Positions 1-5,938 of a DNA stretch of 5,938 nt are shown one piece after another. The notes beneath the pieces were generated by a model, which was not told the DNA's origin, searched no databases, and saw only the letters and a list, made by a program, of their open reading frames with translations. Each line of letters starts with the position of its first letter. Position 1 is the stretch's first letter. Position numbers and translations under genes: made by a program. Source of the stretch: an uncultured Porphyromonadaceae bacterium (lineage in GTDB: Bacteria; Bacteroidota; Bacteroidia; Bacteroidales; Muribaculaceae); NCBI GenBank assembly GCA_902494595.1, contig CABUTY010000099.1:1-5938 (forward strand), in the 5' to 3' direction.

Positions 1-1
1 T

Positions 2-2683
2 CCCATTGTTCTCAAGGGATGTATGCTCCGAGCCATGGCCATCGACACCGACGGCACTGTATTCGCCATCGACTATAAAGGCAACCTCTATCGGATCAAC
101 CGTCACGACGGCTCCCTGAAACTGATCGGAAATACGGGCAAACCTTCGCCTTACGACACCTCGATGTACATCGACCCGCTGACCCACAAGCTATACTATG
201 TGGCCAACAACCAGCGCACGGAGATGTACATCCTCGACACGGAGACGGCCCAGCCGACATATCTATGGACCTTCCCTTTCAAAGAGCAGATTTTCGGTCT
301 CTTCTCCAACAGTCCTCTGGCCTACGACGGCGCCCCCGCGGCTCCCGAGGAGCTGACTCTCGACTTCAAGGATGCCTCGCTGACCGGGAATGTCAACTTC
401 AGGATACCCACCAGACTCTTCTCGGGAGCATCGGCCACCGGCCAGGTGAGTTACGCCGTAAAGATTGACCGCAAGACAGTGGCCACCGGCACAGCACAGC
501 ACGGGGCTTCAGTATCGGTGCCTGTGACGGTTGACACGACAGGATACCACACATATGTGGCCGTTCTCGAGAACGCCGCCGGGGCGAGCCCTTATGCCGT
601 GACCGAGAAATGGACAGGTCTCGACAACGTGAACAGCGTGGTGGCTCCGCGTCTCAAATATATGGGCAACAACGTCACCAAGCTGGAATGGGATGCCTGC
701 ACCCTGCCGCAACACGGCGGCTTCATGCCAGCGACGGAAGTCACCTATGACGTGGTGCGGTACCCGGGCGCGGTAAAAGTGGCCGAAGGAATATCACGCA
801 ATGAATTCTCGGAGACCATCAACCTGGAGAGCGACGAACCGATGGCCTGCTACTATGCCGTGAGATCCAACGTGCGCGATGCCAAAGGCACGTTCTCCAT
901 GTCAAACAAAATCACCGTTGGCGCAGCCAATCCTCCCTATGCTTTCAAAGCCGACACTGAAGCCAACGCCTTGCTCTTCACCGCCATCGATGCCGATGAA
1001 GATGGCTTCACCTGGCAGCATTACGGCGACCGTATGGTCTCATACCATAATCCCTACAAATATGGTGTGAACCGTGACGACTGGCTGATCTCGGCACCCG
1101 TCAACGTTAAAAAAGGGATGTCCTACAAGGTTCATCTCGAACTGCAGGGTCACCGTGCCGGATACGACCATATCTTCAGTCTCTGCGGCGGGTTCATGCC
1201 GGATGCCGCGAGCATGACTCAGACATGGATTCCCTCTACCGTGCTCGAGTATGACGGAAGCAATTCCAAATCCTTCGACGTATGGATTACTCCCGACAAG
1301 GACGGCACATACTATCTCGGACTGCACGCCACCTCGCTGACCGAAAACTATTATCTCTATCTCAACGAGATGACAATAAGCGGCGGCGGCATAGCCGAAG
1401 CACCGGCCACTGTCGACGACCTGCTCGTATACACTCACGATGACGGAGGATCCAAGGCTTACATCGGATTCACCGCACCTGAAACCACCCTCTCCGGGAA
1501 TCCGCTCAACTCCATCGACTCGATAACCCTCTATCGCGGCGACAAGCTCGTGAAGCTGTTGGAGAATCCCGTGCCGGGCAAGAAAATAGAGATGTCGGAG
1601 CAACTGAAACGTACCGGTGCCTACGAATATACCATACGTGCCTACAATGCCGCCGGCTCAAGCATTCCCTACACTCTCAAGACTTATATCGGCAACACCA
1701 CGCCCGGCAATGTCCTTTCCTCCGAAGCCGACATTCATGCCGAGGGTACTTACGTGACATGGACGCCTCCCGTAACCAATGTATCCGGCATTCCTATCAA
1801 TCCCAACCAACTCACATTCAGCATCTCCGGTATTGACAAAAAGATTGTGAAGGATAACATCACAGGCCGTGAGACGGTAATACCCAATGAGGCCGGCAAA
1901 CAGCGGTTCACGCAATACCTCGTGCTCGCCCACTCTCCGGGCGGACAGTCTGACCGCTACTCCCCCACCAACTATGTGCCGGTAGGCACCCCCTATATCA
2001 TACCATTCGTGGAGAGCGTGCCGAACGCCGACCTCGCTTGCATATGGAAGATCTACACACTCAAGGGAATAGCCACATGGGGAATGGCTCAGGATGGAGG
2101 TGATATCAACTCCTCCGACAACGACGGAGGATTCCTAATATATCAGGCATCTCTGGTGAACAGTGAGGCTCGTCTTACCGGCGGTCGGGTGAATCTCGGT
2201 GAAGAAGACCTCGAGATATCGATCGACTATTTCTGCTTCAACGAAGGAAACAACAGATTCACTGTGCAGTTCAACGACGGCAACGGTTGGAAAGACATCT
2301 GCACCTTCGACATCTCCAGAGGTAAAGACCATGCATGGAATACCTTCCGGGCTACAATACCTCAGGAGTACAAGGGGAAGACCGTACAGATAGGTGTTCT
2401 CGGCAACTGTCTGGGCGATGAGCAGAGCTATCTCGACAACATCCGGCTTGCCAAGGCCACGGATGTGGGCATCCATGCCGTGGACGGCAACAATTCCGGA
2501 ATCAGAGCCTACGTATCCGGCGGAACACTTTACGTGAAGACTGCCGAAGGCAACAAGGTGGAAGTCTATACCGCATCCGGCATCAAGGCCGGGTCGGCAT
2601 ACGGCGACTGCTCATTCCGCCTGCAGCATGGCGTATACATCGTGAAATGCGGTGACGAAACAATAAAGGTGTCAATTCGCTAA
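2..2683 (+). CDS. Large secreted multidomain Fn3/cleaved-adhesin surface protein, 5'-partial, with T9SS-like C-terminal tail
   Basis: The frame is open from the window edge to the TAA at 2681, giving 893 visible codons; Met codons at 23 and 35 lie inside a repeat that already continues upstream, so neither is the start. Modules in order: propeller-like repeats (about 2-337, with a DTDGTVFAID strand and NLYRINRHDG turn), Fn3-like 1 (338-619), Fn3-like 2 (641-925), a cleaved-adhesin/choice-of-anchor-J-type domain (929-1390), Fn3-like 3 (1397-1693, with ITLYRGD and YNAAGSS), Fn3-like 4 (1694-1987), a MAM-like jelly-roll (1991-2461, ending YLDNIRL) and a sorting-type tail (2468-2680). Compared with its downstream paralogue, about 220 N-terminal residues are missing. 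The role is inferred: an exported surface or released adhesin-like protein, ligand unknown. No catalytic residues are recognisable. Module assignments rest on motif recognition, not on a profile search; the Fn3 calls are weaker than the cleaved-adhesin call. Confidence 0.9.
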   Translation, partial: PIVLKGCMLRAMAIDTDGTVFAIDYKGNLYRINRHDGSLKLIGNTGKPSPYDTSMYIDPLTHKLYYVANNQRTEMYILDTETAQPTYLWTFPFKEQIFGLFSNSPLAYDGAPAAPEELTLDFKDASLTGNVNFRIPTRLFSGASATGQVSYAVKIDRKTVATGTAQHGASVSVPVTVDTTGYHTYVAVLENAAGASPYAVTEKWTGLDNVNSVVAPRLKYMGNNVTKLEWDACTLPQHGGFMPATEVTYDVVRYPGAVKVAEGISRNEFSETINLESDEPMACYYAVRSNVRDAKGTFSMSNKITVGAANPPYAFKADTEANALLFTAIDADEDGFTWQHYGDRMVSYHNPYKYGVNRDDWLISAPVNVKKGMSYKVHLELQGHRAGYDHIFSLCGGFMPDAASMTQTWIPSTVLEYDGSNSKSFDVWITPDKDGTYYLGLHATSLTENYYLYLNEMTISGGGIAEAPATVDDLLVYTHDDGGSKAYIGFTAPETTLSGNPLNSIDSITLYRGDKLVKLLENPVPGKKIEMSEQLKRTGAYEYTIRAYNAAGSSIPYTLKTYIGNTTPGNVLSSEADIHAEGTYVTWTPPVTNVSGIPINPNQLTFSISGIDKKIVKDNITGRETVIPNEAGKQRFTQYLVLAHSPGGQSDRYSPTNYVPVGTPYIIPFVESVPNADLACIWKIYTLKGIATWGMAQDGGDINSSDNDGGFLIYQASLVNSEARLTGGRVNLGEEDLEISIDYFCFNEGNNRFTVQFNDGNGWKDICTFDISRGKDHAWNTFRATIPQEYKGKTVQIGVLGNCLGDEQSYLDNIRLAKATDVGIHAVDGNNSGIRAYVSGGTLYVKTAEGNKVEVYTASGIKAGSAYGDCSFRLQHGVYIVKCGDETIKVSIR
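929..1390 (+). other. Cleaved-adhesin / choice-of-anchor-J-type domain in the first gene
   Basis: This segment carries the hallmarks of the adhesin modules found in Porphyromonas gingipains and hemagglutinins: an IDADEDGFTW stretch (Asp loop at 989-1006, Trp at 1013), then DDWLISAP (from 1076), then a KGMSYKVHLEL strand, and a closing YLYLNEMTISG strand before 1390. The Asp-rich loop has the spacing of a calcium site (DxDxDG). In the known family these domains form a beta jelly-roll and mediate binding to host proteins, haem proteins or other cells. The ligand here cannot be read from sequence. Confidence 0.75.
1991..2461 (+). other. MAM-like jelly-roll domain in the first gene
   Basis: The segment opens with PYIIPFVESV, the usual 'P-F-x-E-S' entry of Bacteroidetes jelly-roll modules. 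It has an SSDNDGGF motif (DNDGG at 2117-2131), an ISIDYFCF strand, a FTVQFNDGNGW strand, a W-N-T-F strand followed by KGKTVQIGV, and ends in YLDNIRL (2429-2449). This order matches MAM/concanavalin-like choice-of-anchor domains. It probably acts as a binding or spacer module just before the tail. The exact family is uncertain. Confidence 0.6.
2468..2680 (+). other. T9SS type A-like C-terminal sorting domain
   Basis: The last about 71 residues form a short beta-rich tail: a lead GIHAVDG, a TLYVKT strand, VEVYTASG (2558-2581), a spaced RLQHGVYIVK (GVYIVK at 2630-2647) and a final IKVSIR (2663-2680). The order 'V-x-V-Y-x-x-x-G ... L-x-x-G-V-Y-I-V-K ... K-V-x-I' is that of the Bacteroidetes type IX secretion tails, which direct cargo through the outer membrane and are often cleaved with attachment to surface LPS. 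That the host cell has a T9SS is inferred; no secretion gene is in the window. A lone Cys in the loop (2609-2611) and another at 2648-2650 are not part of the consensus. Confidence 0.7.
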
Positions 2684-2693
2684 CCACCGACGA

Positions 2694-2743
2694 GAGAGCC
2701 GGGGTTCCTCCCGATTGAAGAACCCCGGCTCTCCCTCTATTTT
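2694..2743 (+). terminator. Intrinsic terminator after the first gene
   Basis: A perfect 14-bp inverted repeat, GAGAGCCGGGGTTC at 2694-2707 and its exact complement at 2720-2733, encloses a 12-base loop in which two more pairs can form (2709-2710 with 2717-2718). It begins 10 bases after the stop codon and is followed by CCCTCTATTTT, a moderately T-rich run. The T-run exists only on the plus side, so the element should work in the direction of the two genes. It should end most transcription of the first gene and separates it from the second. Confidence 0.85.
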
Positions 2744-2751
2744 ATAAATAC

Positions 2752-2766
2752 TTAACCCTAAACATT
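2752..2766 (+). promoter_or_regulatory. A/T-rich translation start region without Shine-Dalgarno sequence
   Basis: TTAACCCTAAACATT directly precedes ATG 2767. No purine-rich GGAG-like ribosome binding site is present. That is normal for Bacteroidales, where an A-rich unstructured leader before the start often replaces it. This leader, with the signal peptide that follows, is the main support for choosing ATG 2767 as the start. I found no TAnnTTTG -7 box of the Bacteroidetes type between 2684 and 2766. Confidence 0.5.
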
Positions 2767-2835
2767 ATGAGAAAGACCAACCTCAAGAGGCTGATTTTAG
2801 GCCTTGCCGTAACAGGCGCCGTGGGTCTGGGAGCA
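2767..2835 (+). other. Signal peptide of the second gene
   Basis: The first 23 residues have a basic start (MRKTNLKR), a hydrophobic core (LILGLAVTGAVGLG) and a small-residue end with a likely signal peptidase I site after Ala23, just before Gln-Gln. No Cys follows, so a lipoprotein is unlikely. This means Sec export to the periplasm, in line with onward T9SS secretion. The exact cleavage site is a guess from the -3/-1 pattern (Leu, Ala). Confidence 0.8.
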
Positions 2836-5800
2836 CAGCAGCTCTATTCGCACAATCTGCGCAGCGAAGGCGTGCGGAACATGCAGGGACTCACAGAAGC
2901 CGCCAAGGCCCCGGAGACGCCGGAGACTTCCCCCTCGCGTTTCCGTTCGGAGAACAGCCTCGGCTTCAACACCGCGACCACTTTCACAGTAGCGACGGCA
3001 CAAGACAAAGCGCCGAAGGCCAAAGCGGCCAATGCCGACTTCAAGATATACGGAGCCCTCGGCAAAACATCCAACCGTGCGCAAGGCGCTGTATATTGCA
3101 TTACTCCCGACGGTGTAGAAATGAAAAGCACCATCCGCAGCGTGGATGGCGGCGCATTCTACGACGGCTCCGATTACAACGTGATTTCCGAATTGGGCGC
3201 AAATCTGAACATATACGCTCTCTACCCCTACGAGACGCAGTGGTGGACTTCCACCCCTAAAAACGGGGAAAGCGTAAATTCCAGCTGTACAGCCTCCGAC
3301 CTCTCCTACGATGTCACTTCGGGTCGTGTGTTCGGATGCTTCAGCAACGGAGCTGTCAACGCCAAATGGGAGTTTGCTTCTGTGGACTATTCATCGAAAT
3401 CGCAGACCACCATCAACAAAAGCCGTAAAAAGATATGCAGCATAGACCGCTGGGACGGCGTTGCCGTCAACGCCGAAGGTGTGGTTTACGTGATTGACGA
3501 GTATGGCACTCTGATGACCGTCGACAAGGCCTCGGGGCGCCCCTCGGTGATAGGCTCCACAGGTCTGAGACCCTACTACCAGGGATCGGCCACTTTCGAC
3601 AACAATGGCAAGCTATATTACTCGTACGCCCCCGAGACGGGCAACGGTGCCCTTTATGAGATCGACATCACCACAGCGGAGGCCACGCTGCTCCTCGAAT
3701 ATCCCGAAGGATTGCAGCTCGTCGGCATCTACGCGCCCGTAGAGGCCCTGATAGCAAAGGCTCCCGGCCGCCCCACCGACCTCTTTGCCGACTTCCCCGA
3801 CGGCGCGACAAGTGGCAAAGTCACTTTCCGTCTTCCCAAAACCCTCAACGACGGGACGCCCGGCGAAGGTACGGTGAACTGGTCGTTCAAGGTCAACAAC
3901 TGGGAGAACAACTCCGGCACCGGCAATTACGGCGACCTGGTGGAATGCCCTTACAGCTCATGGGGCGGCAACACCACTTTCTCCGTCTCCTGCTCCAACT
4001 CCGCGGGACAGGGTCCTTCGGCTGAAACAACTCTGTATATAGGCACGCCTCCTCTGGAGAGTCCCGCCAACATAATCCTCAAACGCATCGGCGACAAGGT
4101 GACTTTGACATGGAACCTTGTGACCCAAAACACCCTCGGCAAGGATATAGACCCCGCCACCGTAAGGTATGCCATAACCGACAGTCAGGGGAATACACTG
4201 GCAGAGAACATCTCCGGCACCACCCACACGCTGACCGTCGAGATTCCTTCCACACCGCAACTTACGCAGTATGCCATGATAGCATACATACCGGGCGTGA
4301 CACAGTCGAACCAGACATATACCCCGCAGGTGCTCCTGGGCTCTTACACTGCCCCCTGGACCGCTTCGGTGACCAATGAATCGAGCAAATACTATTTCCA
4401 GATTATCGACGCCAACAACGACGGTTATACCTGGGGCTTCTACGGCACAGGAGTCATGATTGGCTGGGCTGCCGGCAACAATGCTCCCGACGACTGGATC
4501 TTCACCCCGGGCATCCAGCTGGAGAAGGGGAAGCTCTATACCTTCAGCGCCGACTTCAGAGGCTACAACACCACCACACGCCCCGACTACTACGAGATAA
4601 AGGTGGGCAACGAAGCACAGCCCGAGTCGATGACCGAACTCCTACTCGAAAGGAAGAAAGCCACCAAGGAATATGTCACGGAAACCGTGGAGTTCGTTCC
4701 TTCGGCAAGCGGCGTATACTATTTCGGCGTTCATTCCTGTTCCGATGTGCCGTCGGCAGGACTCTACATGCGCAACGTACGTGTCAGCGGCGCCTCGTCG
4801 GCAGCTACTCCCGCGGCTCCCGCGCTTAAAGTGGAAACCGACGCGGCAGGGGCATTGACCGCCAACATCACCGTGACAGCTCCCACCACCGAACGCAGCG
4901 GCGAGACCCTCACCTCAATCACGGGCATGACCCTCTATCGCGACGGCGAACAGATTCATGCCGAGATCGCTGTAGAGCCTGGACAGTCGTTCACCTACAC
5001 CGATCCGTTCACCGAGGCAGGTCTGCACACTTACCGCGCTGTGGCTCAGAACGCTACCGGCAGCGGCAAGGATGTCACCGCGTCATGCTATGTGGGTGTG
5101 AACGTGGCCGCCAATCCTTCCGACGTCAAGGCCGTGGAGACAAGCACCGGCAATGTGACGGTGTCGTGGAATCCCGTGACCACCGATGTCGACGGAAATC
5201 CGATACGCCCCGAATTCGTAACCTATCTCCTGCTTGAGCTCAAGGGCGAGGAGCAGATCACCATCGCCGACAATCTCAAGGATACATCCTACAGCTTCAC
5301 GGCTATAGGCGACAATGACCCGCAGACATTCAAGAAGTACGGAGTAGCCGCCAAGACGACTGCCGGCTATTCCAAGGGCGTTCTCGCTCCGGAAATTGCA
5401 GTAGGAAAGCCCCTGACACTCCCCTACAAGGAATCGTTCGCCAATGGCAAGGTCTCCACTCCCGTCACCGCAAAGGCTCTCGTGCCCGCTTATGCCGGCA
5501 GCTGGAGCATCGCTACCGACGAGACTTTCACCGACATGACATGCCAGGACAACGACAACGGTTTCGCCTACTTCTACGGAAAATATATCGACTGTCCCGC
5601 CCTGCTGTACACCGGCAAAATCTCTCTTACCGGTGCCGAACATCCCGTGCTGACATTCTGGCTCATCGACCCGCACTGGAGCTTGAAGGACAAGGAGGAT
5701 TTCCGCAACACCAGCGAAATATCAGTGATGATTGACCTCCTCGACGGCAATGGATACCGCACGCTCTACGAGTCGTCTATCGCCGATGCCTGCGACAATG

Positions 5801-5938
5801 AGGGCTGGAACAAAATCTCCGTGGACCTCAACGAATTCAGAGGGAAAACTGTGTCGATAGGATTCAAGGGTAATACCAAGAAATGGGCATACACCAATAT
5901 CGACAACATCACAATAGGCGATGTCACAGACCGCGACA
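2767..5938 (+). CDS. Large secreted multidomain Fn3/cleaved-adhesin surface protein, paralogue of the upstream gene, 3'-partial
   Basis: The reading frame runs from ATG 2767 to the window edge with no stop: 1057 codons plus one base. Order: signal peptide (residues 1-23), a Lys/Ala/Pro/Thr-rich linker (about 36-90), four propeller-like repeats (about 91-330), Fn3-like 1 (336-426), Fn3-like 2 (427-525), a cleaved-adhesin-type domain (about 526-676), Fn3-like 3 (683-777, with MTLYRDGE and AQNATGSG), Fn3-like 4 (779-880) and a MAM-like jelly-roll (882 to about 1055, ending NIDNITI). The upstream gene has the same order and then a sorting tail, so about 75 more residues are expected beyond the window. 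It starts 83 bases after the upstream stop, behind a terminator, so it is probably transcribed on its own. Predicted role: an exported surface or released binding protein; the ligand is unknown and no enzyme motif is visible. Confidence 0.93.
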   Translation, partial: MRKTNLKRLILGLAVTGAVGLGAQQLYSHNLRSEGVRNMQGLTEAAKAPETPETSPSRFRSENSLGFNTATTFTVATAQDKAPKAKAANADFKIYGALGKTSNRAQGAVYCITPDGVEMKSTIRSVDGGAFYDGSDYNVISELGANLNIYALYPYETQWWTSTPKNGESVNSSCTASDLSYDVTSGRVFGCFSNGAVNAKWEFASVDYSSKSQTTINKSRKKICSIDRWDGVAVNAEGVVYVIDEYGTLMTVDKASGRPSVIGSTGLRPYYQGSATFDNNGKLYYSYAPETGNGALYEIDITTAEATLLLEYPEGLQLVGIYAPVEALIAKAPGRPTDLFADFPDGATSGKVTFRLPKTLNDGTPGEGTVNWSFKVNNWENNSGTGNYGDLVECPYSSWGGNTTFSVSCSNSAGQGPSAETTLYIGTPPLESPANIILKRIGDKVTLTWNLVTQNTLGKDIDPATVRYAITDSQGNTLAENISGTTHTLTVEIPSTPQLTQYAMIAYIPGVTQSNQTYTPQVLLGSYTAPWTASVTNESSKYYFQIIDANNDGYTWGFYGTGVMIGWAAGNNAPDDWIFTPGIQLEKGKLYTFSADFRGYNTTTRPDYYEIKVGNEAQPESMTELLLERKKATKEYVTETVEFVPSASGVYYFGVHSCSDVPSAGLYMRNVRVSGASSAATPAAPALKVETDAAGALTANITVTAPTTERSGETLTSITGMTLYRDGEQIHAEIAVEPGQSFTYTDPFTEAGLHTYRAVAQNATGSGKDVTASCYVGVNVAANPSDVKAVETSTGNVTVSWNPVTTDVDGNPIRPEFVTYLLLELKGEEQITIADNLKDTSYSFTAIGDNDPQTFKKYGVAAKTTAGYSKGVLAPEIAVGKPLTLPYKESFANGKVSTPVTAKALVPAYAGSWSIATDETFTDMTCQDNDNGFAYFYGKYIDCPALLYTGKISLTGAEHPVLTFWLIDPHWSLKDKEDFRNTSEISVMIDLLDGNGYRTLYESSIADACDNEGWNKISVDLNEFRGKTVSIGFKGNTKKWAYTNIDNITIGDVTDRD
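3037..3756 (+). other. Propeller-like repeat region of the second gene
   Basis: About 240 residues with a recurring pattern of 'small-x-x-x-D-x-x-G-x-[LV]-[YF]' strands, starting near GGAFYDGSDY (residue 129), DLSYDVTSGRVFG (178), GVAVNAEGVVYVID (231) and SATFDNNGKLYY (274), at spacings of roughly 43-53 residues. Strands such as GTLMTVDKASG and GALYEIDITT close each unit. This resembles the blades of WD40/YVTN/PQQ-type beta-propellers. The last two units align with the left edge of the upstream gene. Family assignment is uncertain; only four units are clear. Confidence 0.5.
4342..4794 (+). other. Cleaved-adhesin / choice-of-anchor-J-type domain in the second gene
   Basis: It has the same marks as its counterpart upstream: IIDANNDGYTWGFYG (Asp/Asn loop from 4408, Trp556), DDWIFTPGI (from 4489), a GKLYTFSADF strand, a LLLERKKAT segment that parallels the LLEE segment of gingipain adhesin domains, a GVYYFGVHS strand and the closing LYMRNVRVSG. 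The loop is DxNxDG rather than DxDxDG and keeps the main putative calcium ligands. Probably a beta-jelly-roll binding module; ligand unknown. Confidence 0.75.
5410..5931 (+). other. MAM-like jelly-roll domain in the second gene
   Basis: It opens with LPYKESFANG, the usual entry strand, has CQDNDNGFAYFYG (DNDNG at 5548-5562), a HPVLTFWLID strand, an EISVMIDLLDGNGY strand, a GWNKISVDLNEFRGKTVSIGF pair of strands and a closing NIDNITI (5896-5916). The order matches the last jelly-roll of the upstream gene, although a sequence around WSLKDKEDFRN (5683-5715) makes the middle longer. The domain looks complete or nearly so at the edge. Confidence 0.6.

Noticed and set aside
1040..1603. Minus-strand open frame of 187 codons
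   Set aside because: It is antisense to the cleaved-adhesin and third Fn3 domains of the first gene, with no recognisable protein features; best read as a codon-use shadow.
23..2683. ATG at 23 as the true start of the first gene
   Set aside because: The frame is open upstream to the window edge, no signal peptide or start region precedes it, and the residues before and after it align with the middle of the propeller region of the paralogue.
2694..2733. Hairpin as a riboswitch or inversion site (phase-variable invertible promoter)
   Set aside because: There is one simple perfect stem with a short loop followed by a T-run, just after a stop codon. The arms are only 12 bases apart, far too close to flank an invertible promoter, and no second copy is seen in the window.
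2738..2750. TATTTTATAAATA as a promoter -7 or -10 box
   Set aside because: It overlaps the T-run of the terminator, differs from TAnnTTTG at key positions, and has no -33 TTTG at the right distance. It fits the terminator tail better.
4110..4379. Plus-strand open frame of 89 codons in another phase, rich in His, Arg and Pro
   Set aside because: It overlaps the second Fn3 domain of the second gene out of frame, and its composition is that of an out-of-phase reading of GC-rich codons.
5083..5676. Minus-strand open frame of 197 codons
   Set aside because: It lies wholly antisense to the second gene, whose frame carries recognisable Fn3 and jelly-roll motifs. The antisense product shows no domain, signal peptide or start region, and long antisense frames are common opposite GC-rich genes.
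1..5938. CRISPR arrays, tRNA or rRNA genes, insertion sequences, frameshifts
   Set aside because: No evenly spaced direct repeats, cloverleaf-like or rRNA-like stretch, transposase motif or terminal inverted repeat was seen. Both main frames are read without interruption.

Overview
The window looks like a piece of a Bacteroidales chromosome, most likely a gut member of the Muribaculaceae or a close relative. The reasons are the style of the two large secreted proteins (propeller-like repeats, fibronectin type III-like modules, a gingipain/hemagglutinin-type 'cleaved adhesin' module, a jelly-roll module and a type IX secretion-like tail), an A/T-rich start region with no Shine-Dalgarno sequence, and a moderately GC-rich coding style. 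The family-level placement is an inference; no rRNA or marker gene is present.

Layout: almost every base belongs to two large plus-strand genes. The first (positions 2-2683) is open at the left edge, so its true start and signal peptide lie upstream. It ends in a C-terminal domain that resembles T9SS type A sorting tails. An 83-base gap follows. It holds a perfect 14-bp GC-rich hairpin followed by a T-rich run (a convincing intrinsic terminator) and then an A/T-rich leader. The second gene starts at ATG 2767 with a clear signal peptide and stays open, without a stop, to the right edge (at least 1057 codons). It is therefore the largest coding region here although it has no stop codon in the window.

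The two proteins are diverged paralogues with the same module order: propeller-like repeats, two Fn3-like domains, a cleaved-adhesin/choice-of-anchor-J-type domain with a DxDxDG or DxNxDG loop, two more Fn3-like domains, and a MAM-like jelly-roll with a D-N-D-G/N-G motif. Gene 1 then has the sorting tail; in gene 2 that part should lie just past the window. Aligned on this order, gene 1 lacks roughly 220 N-terminal residues and gene 2 roughly 75 C-terminal residues, so both would be about 1,100 residues long when complete.

Both proteins are probably exported and displayed or released at the cell surface, where such modules usually bind host or dietary glycans or proteins. No catalytic domain, transporter, regulator, mobile element, CRISPR array or RNA gene is visible. 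I see no evidence for a new multi-gene system; the interest lies in the tandem paralogue pair and its separately terminated arrangement.
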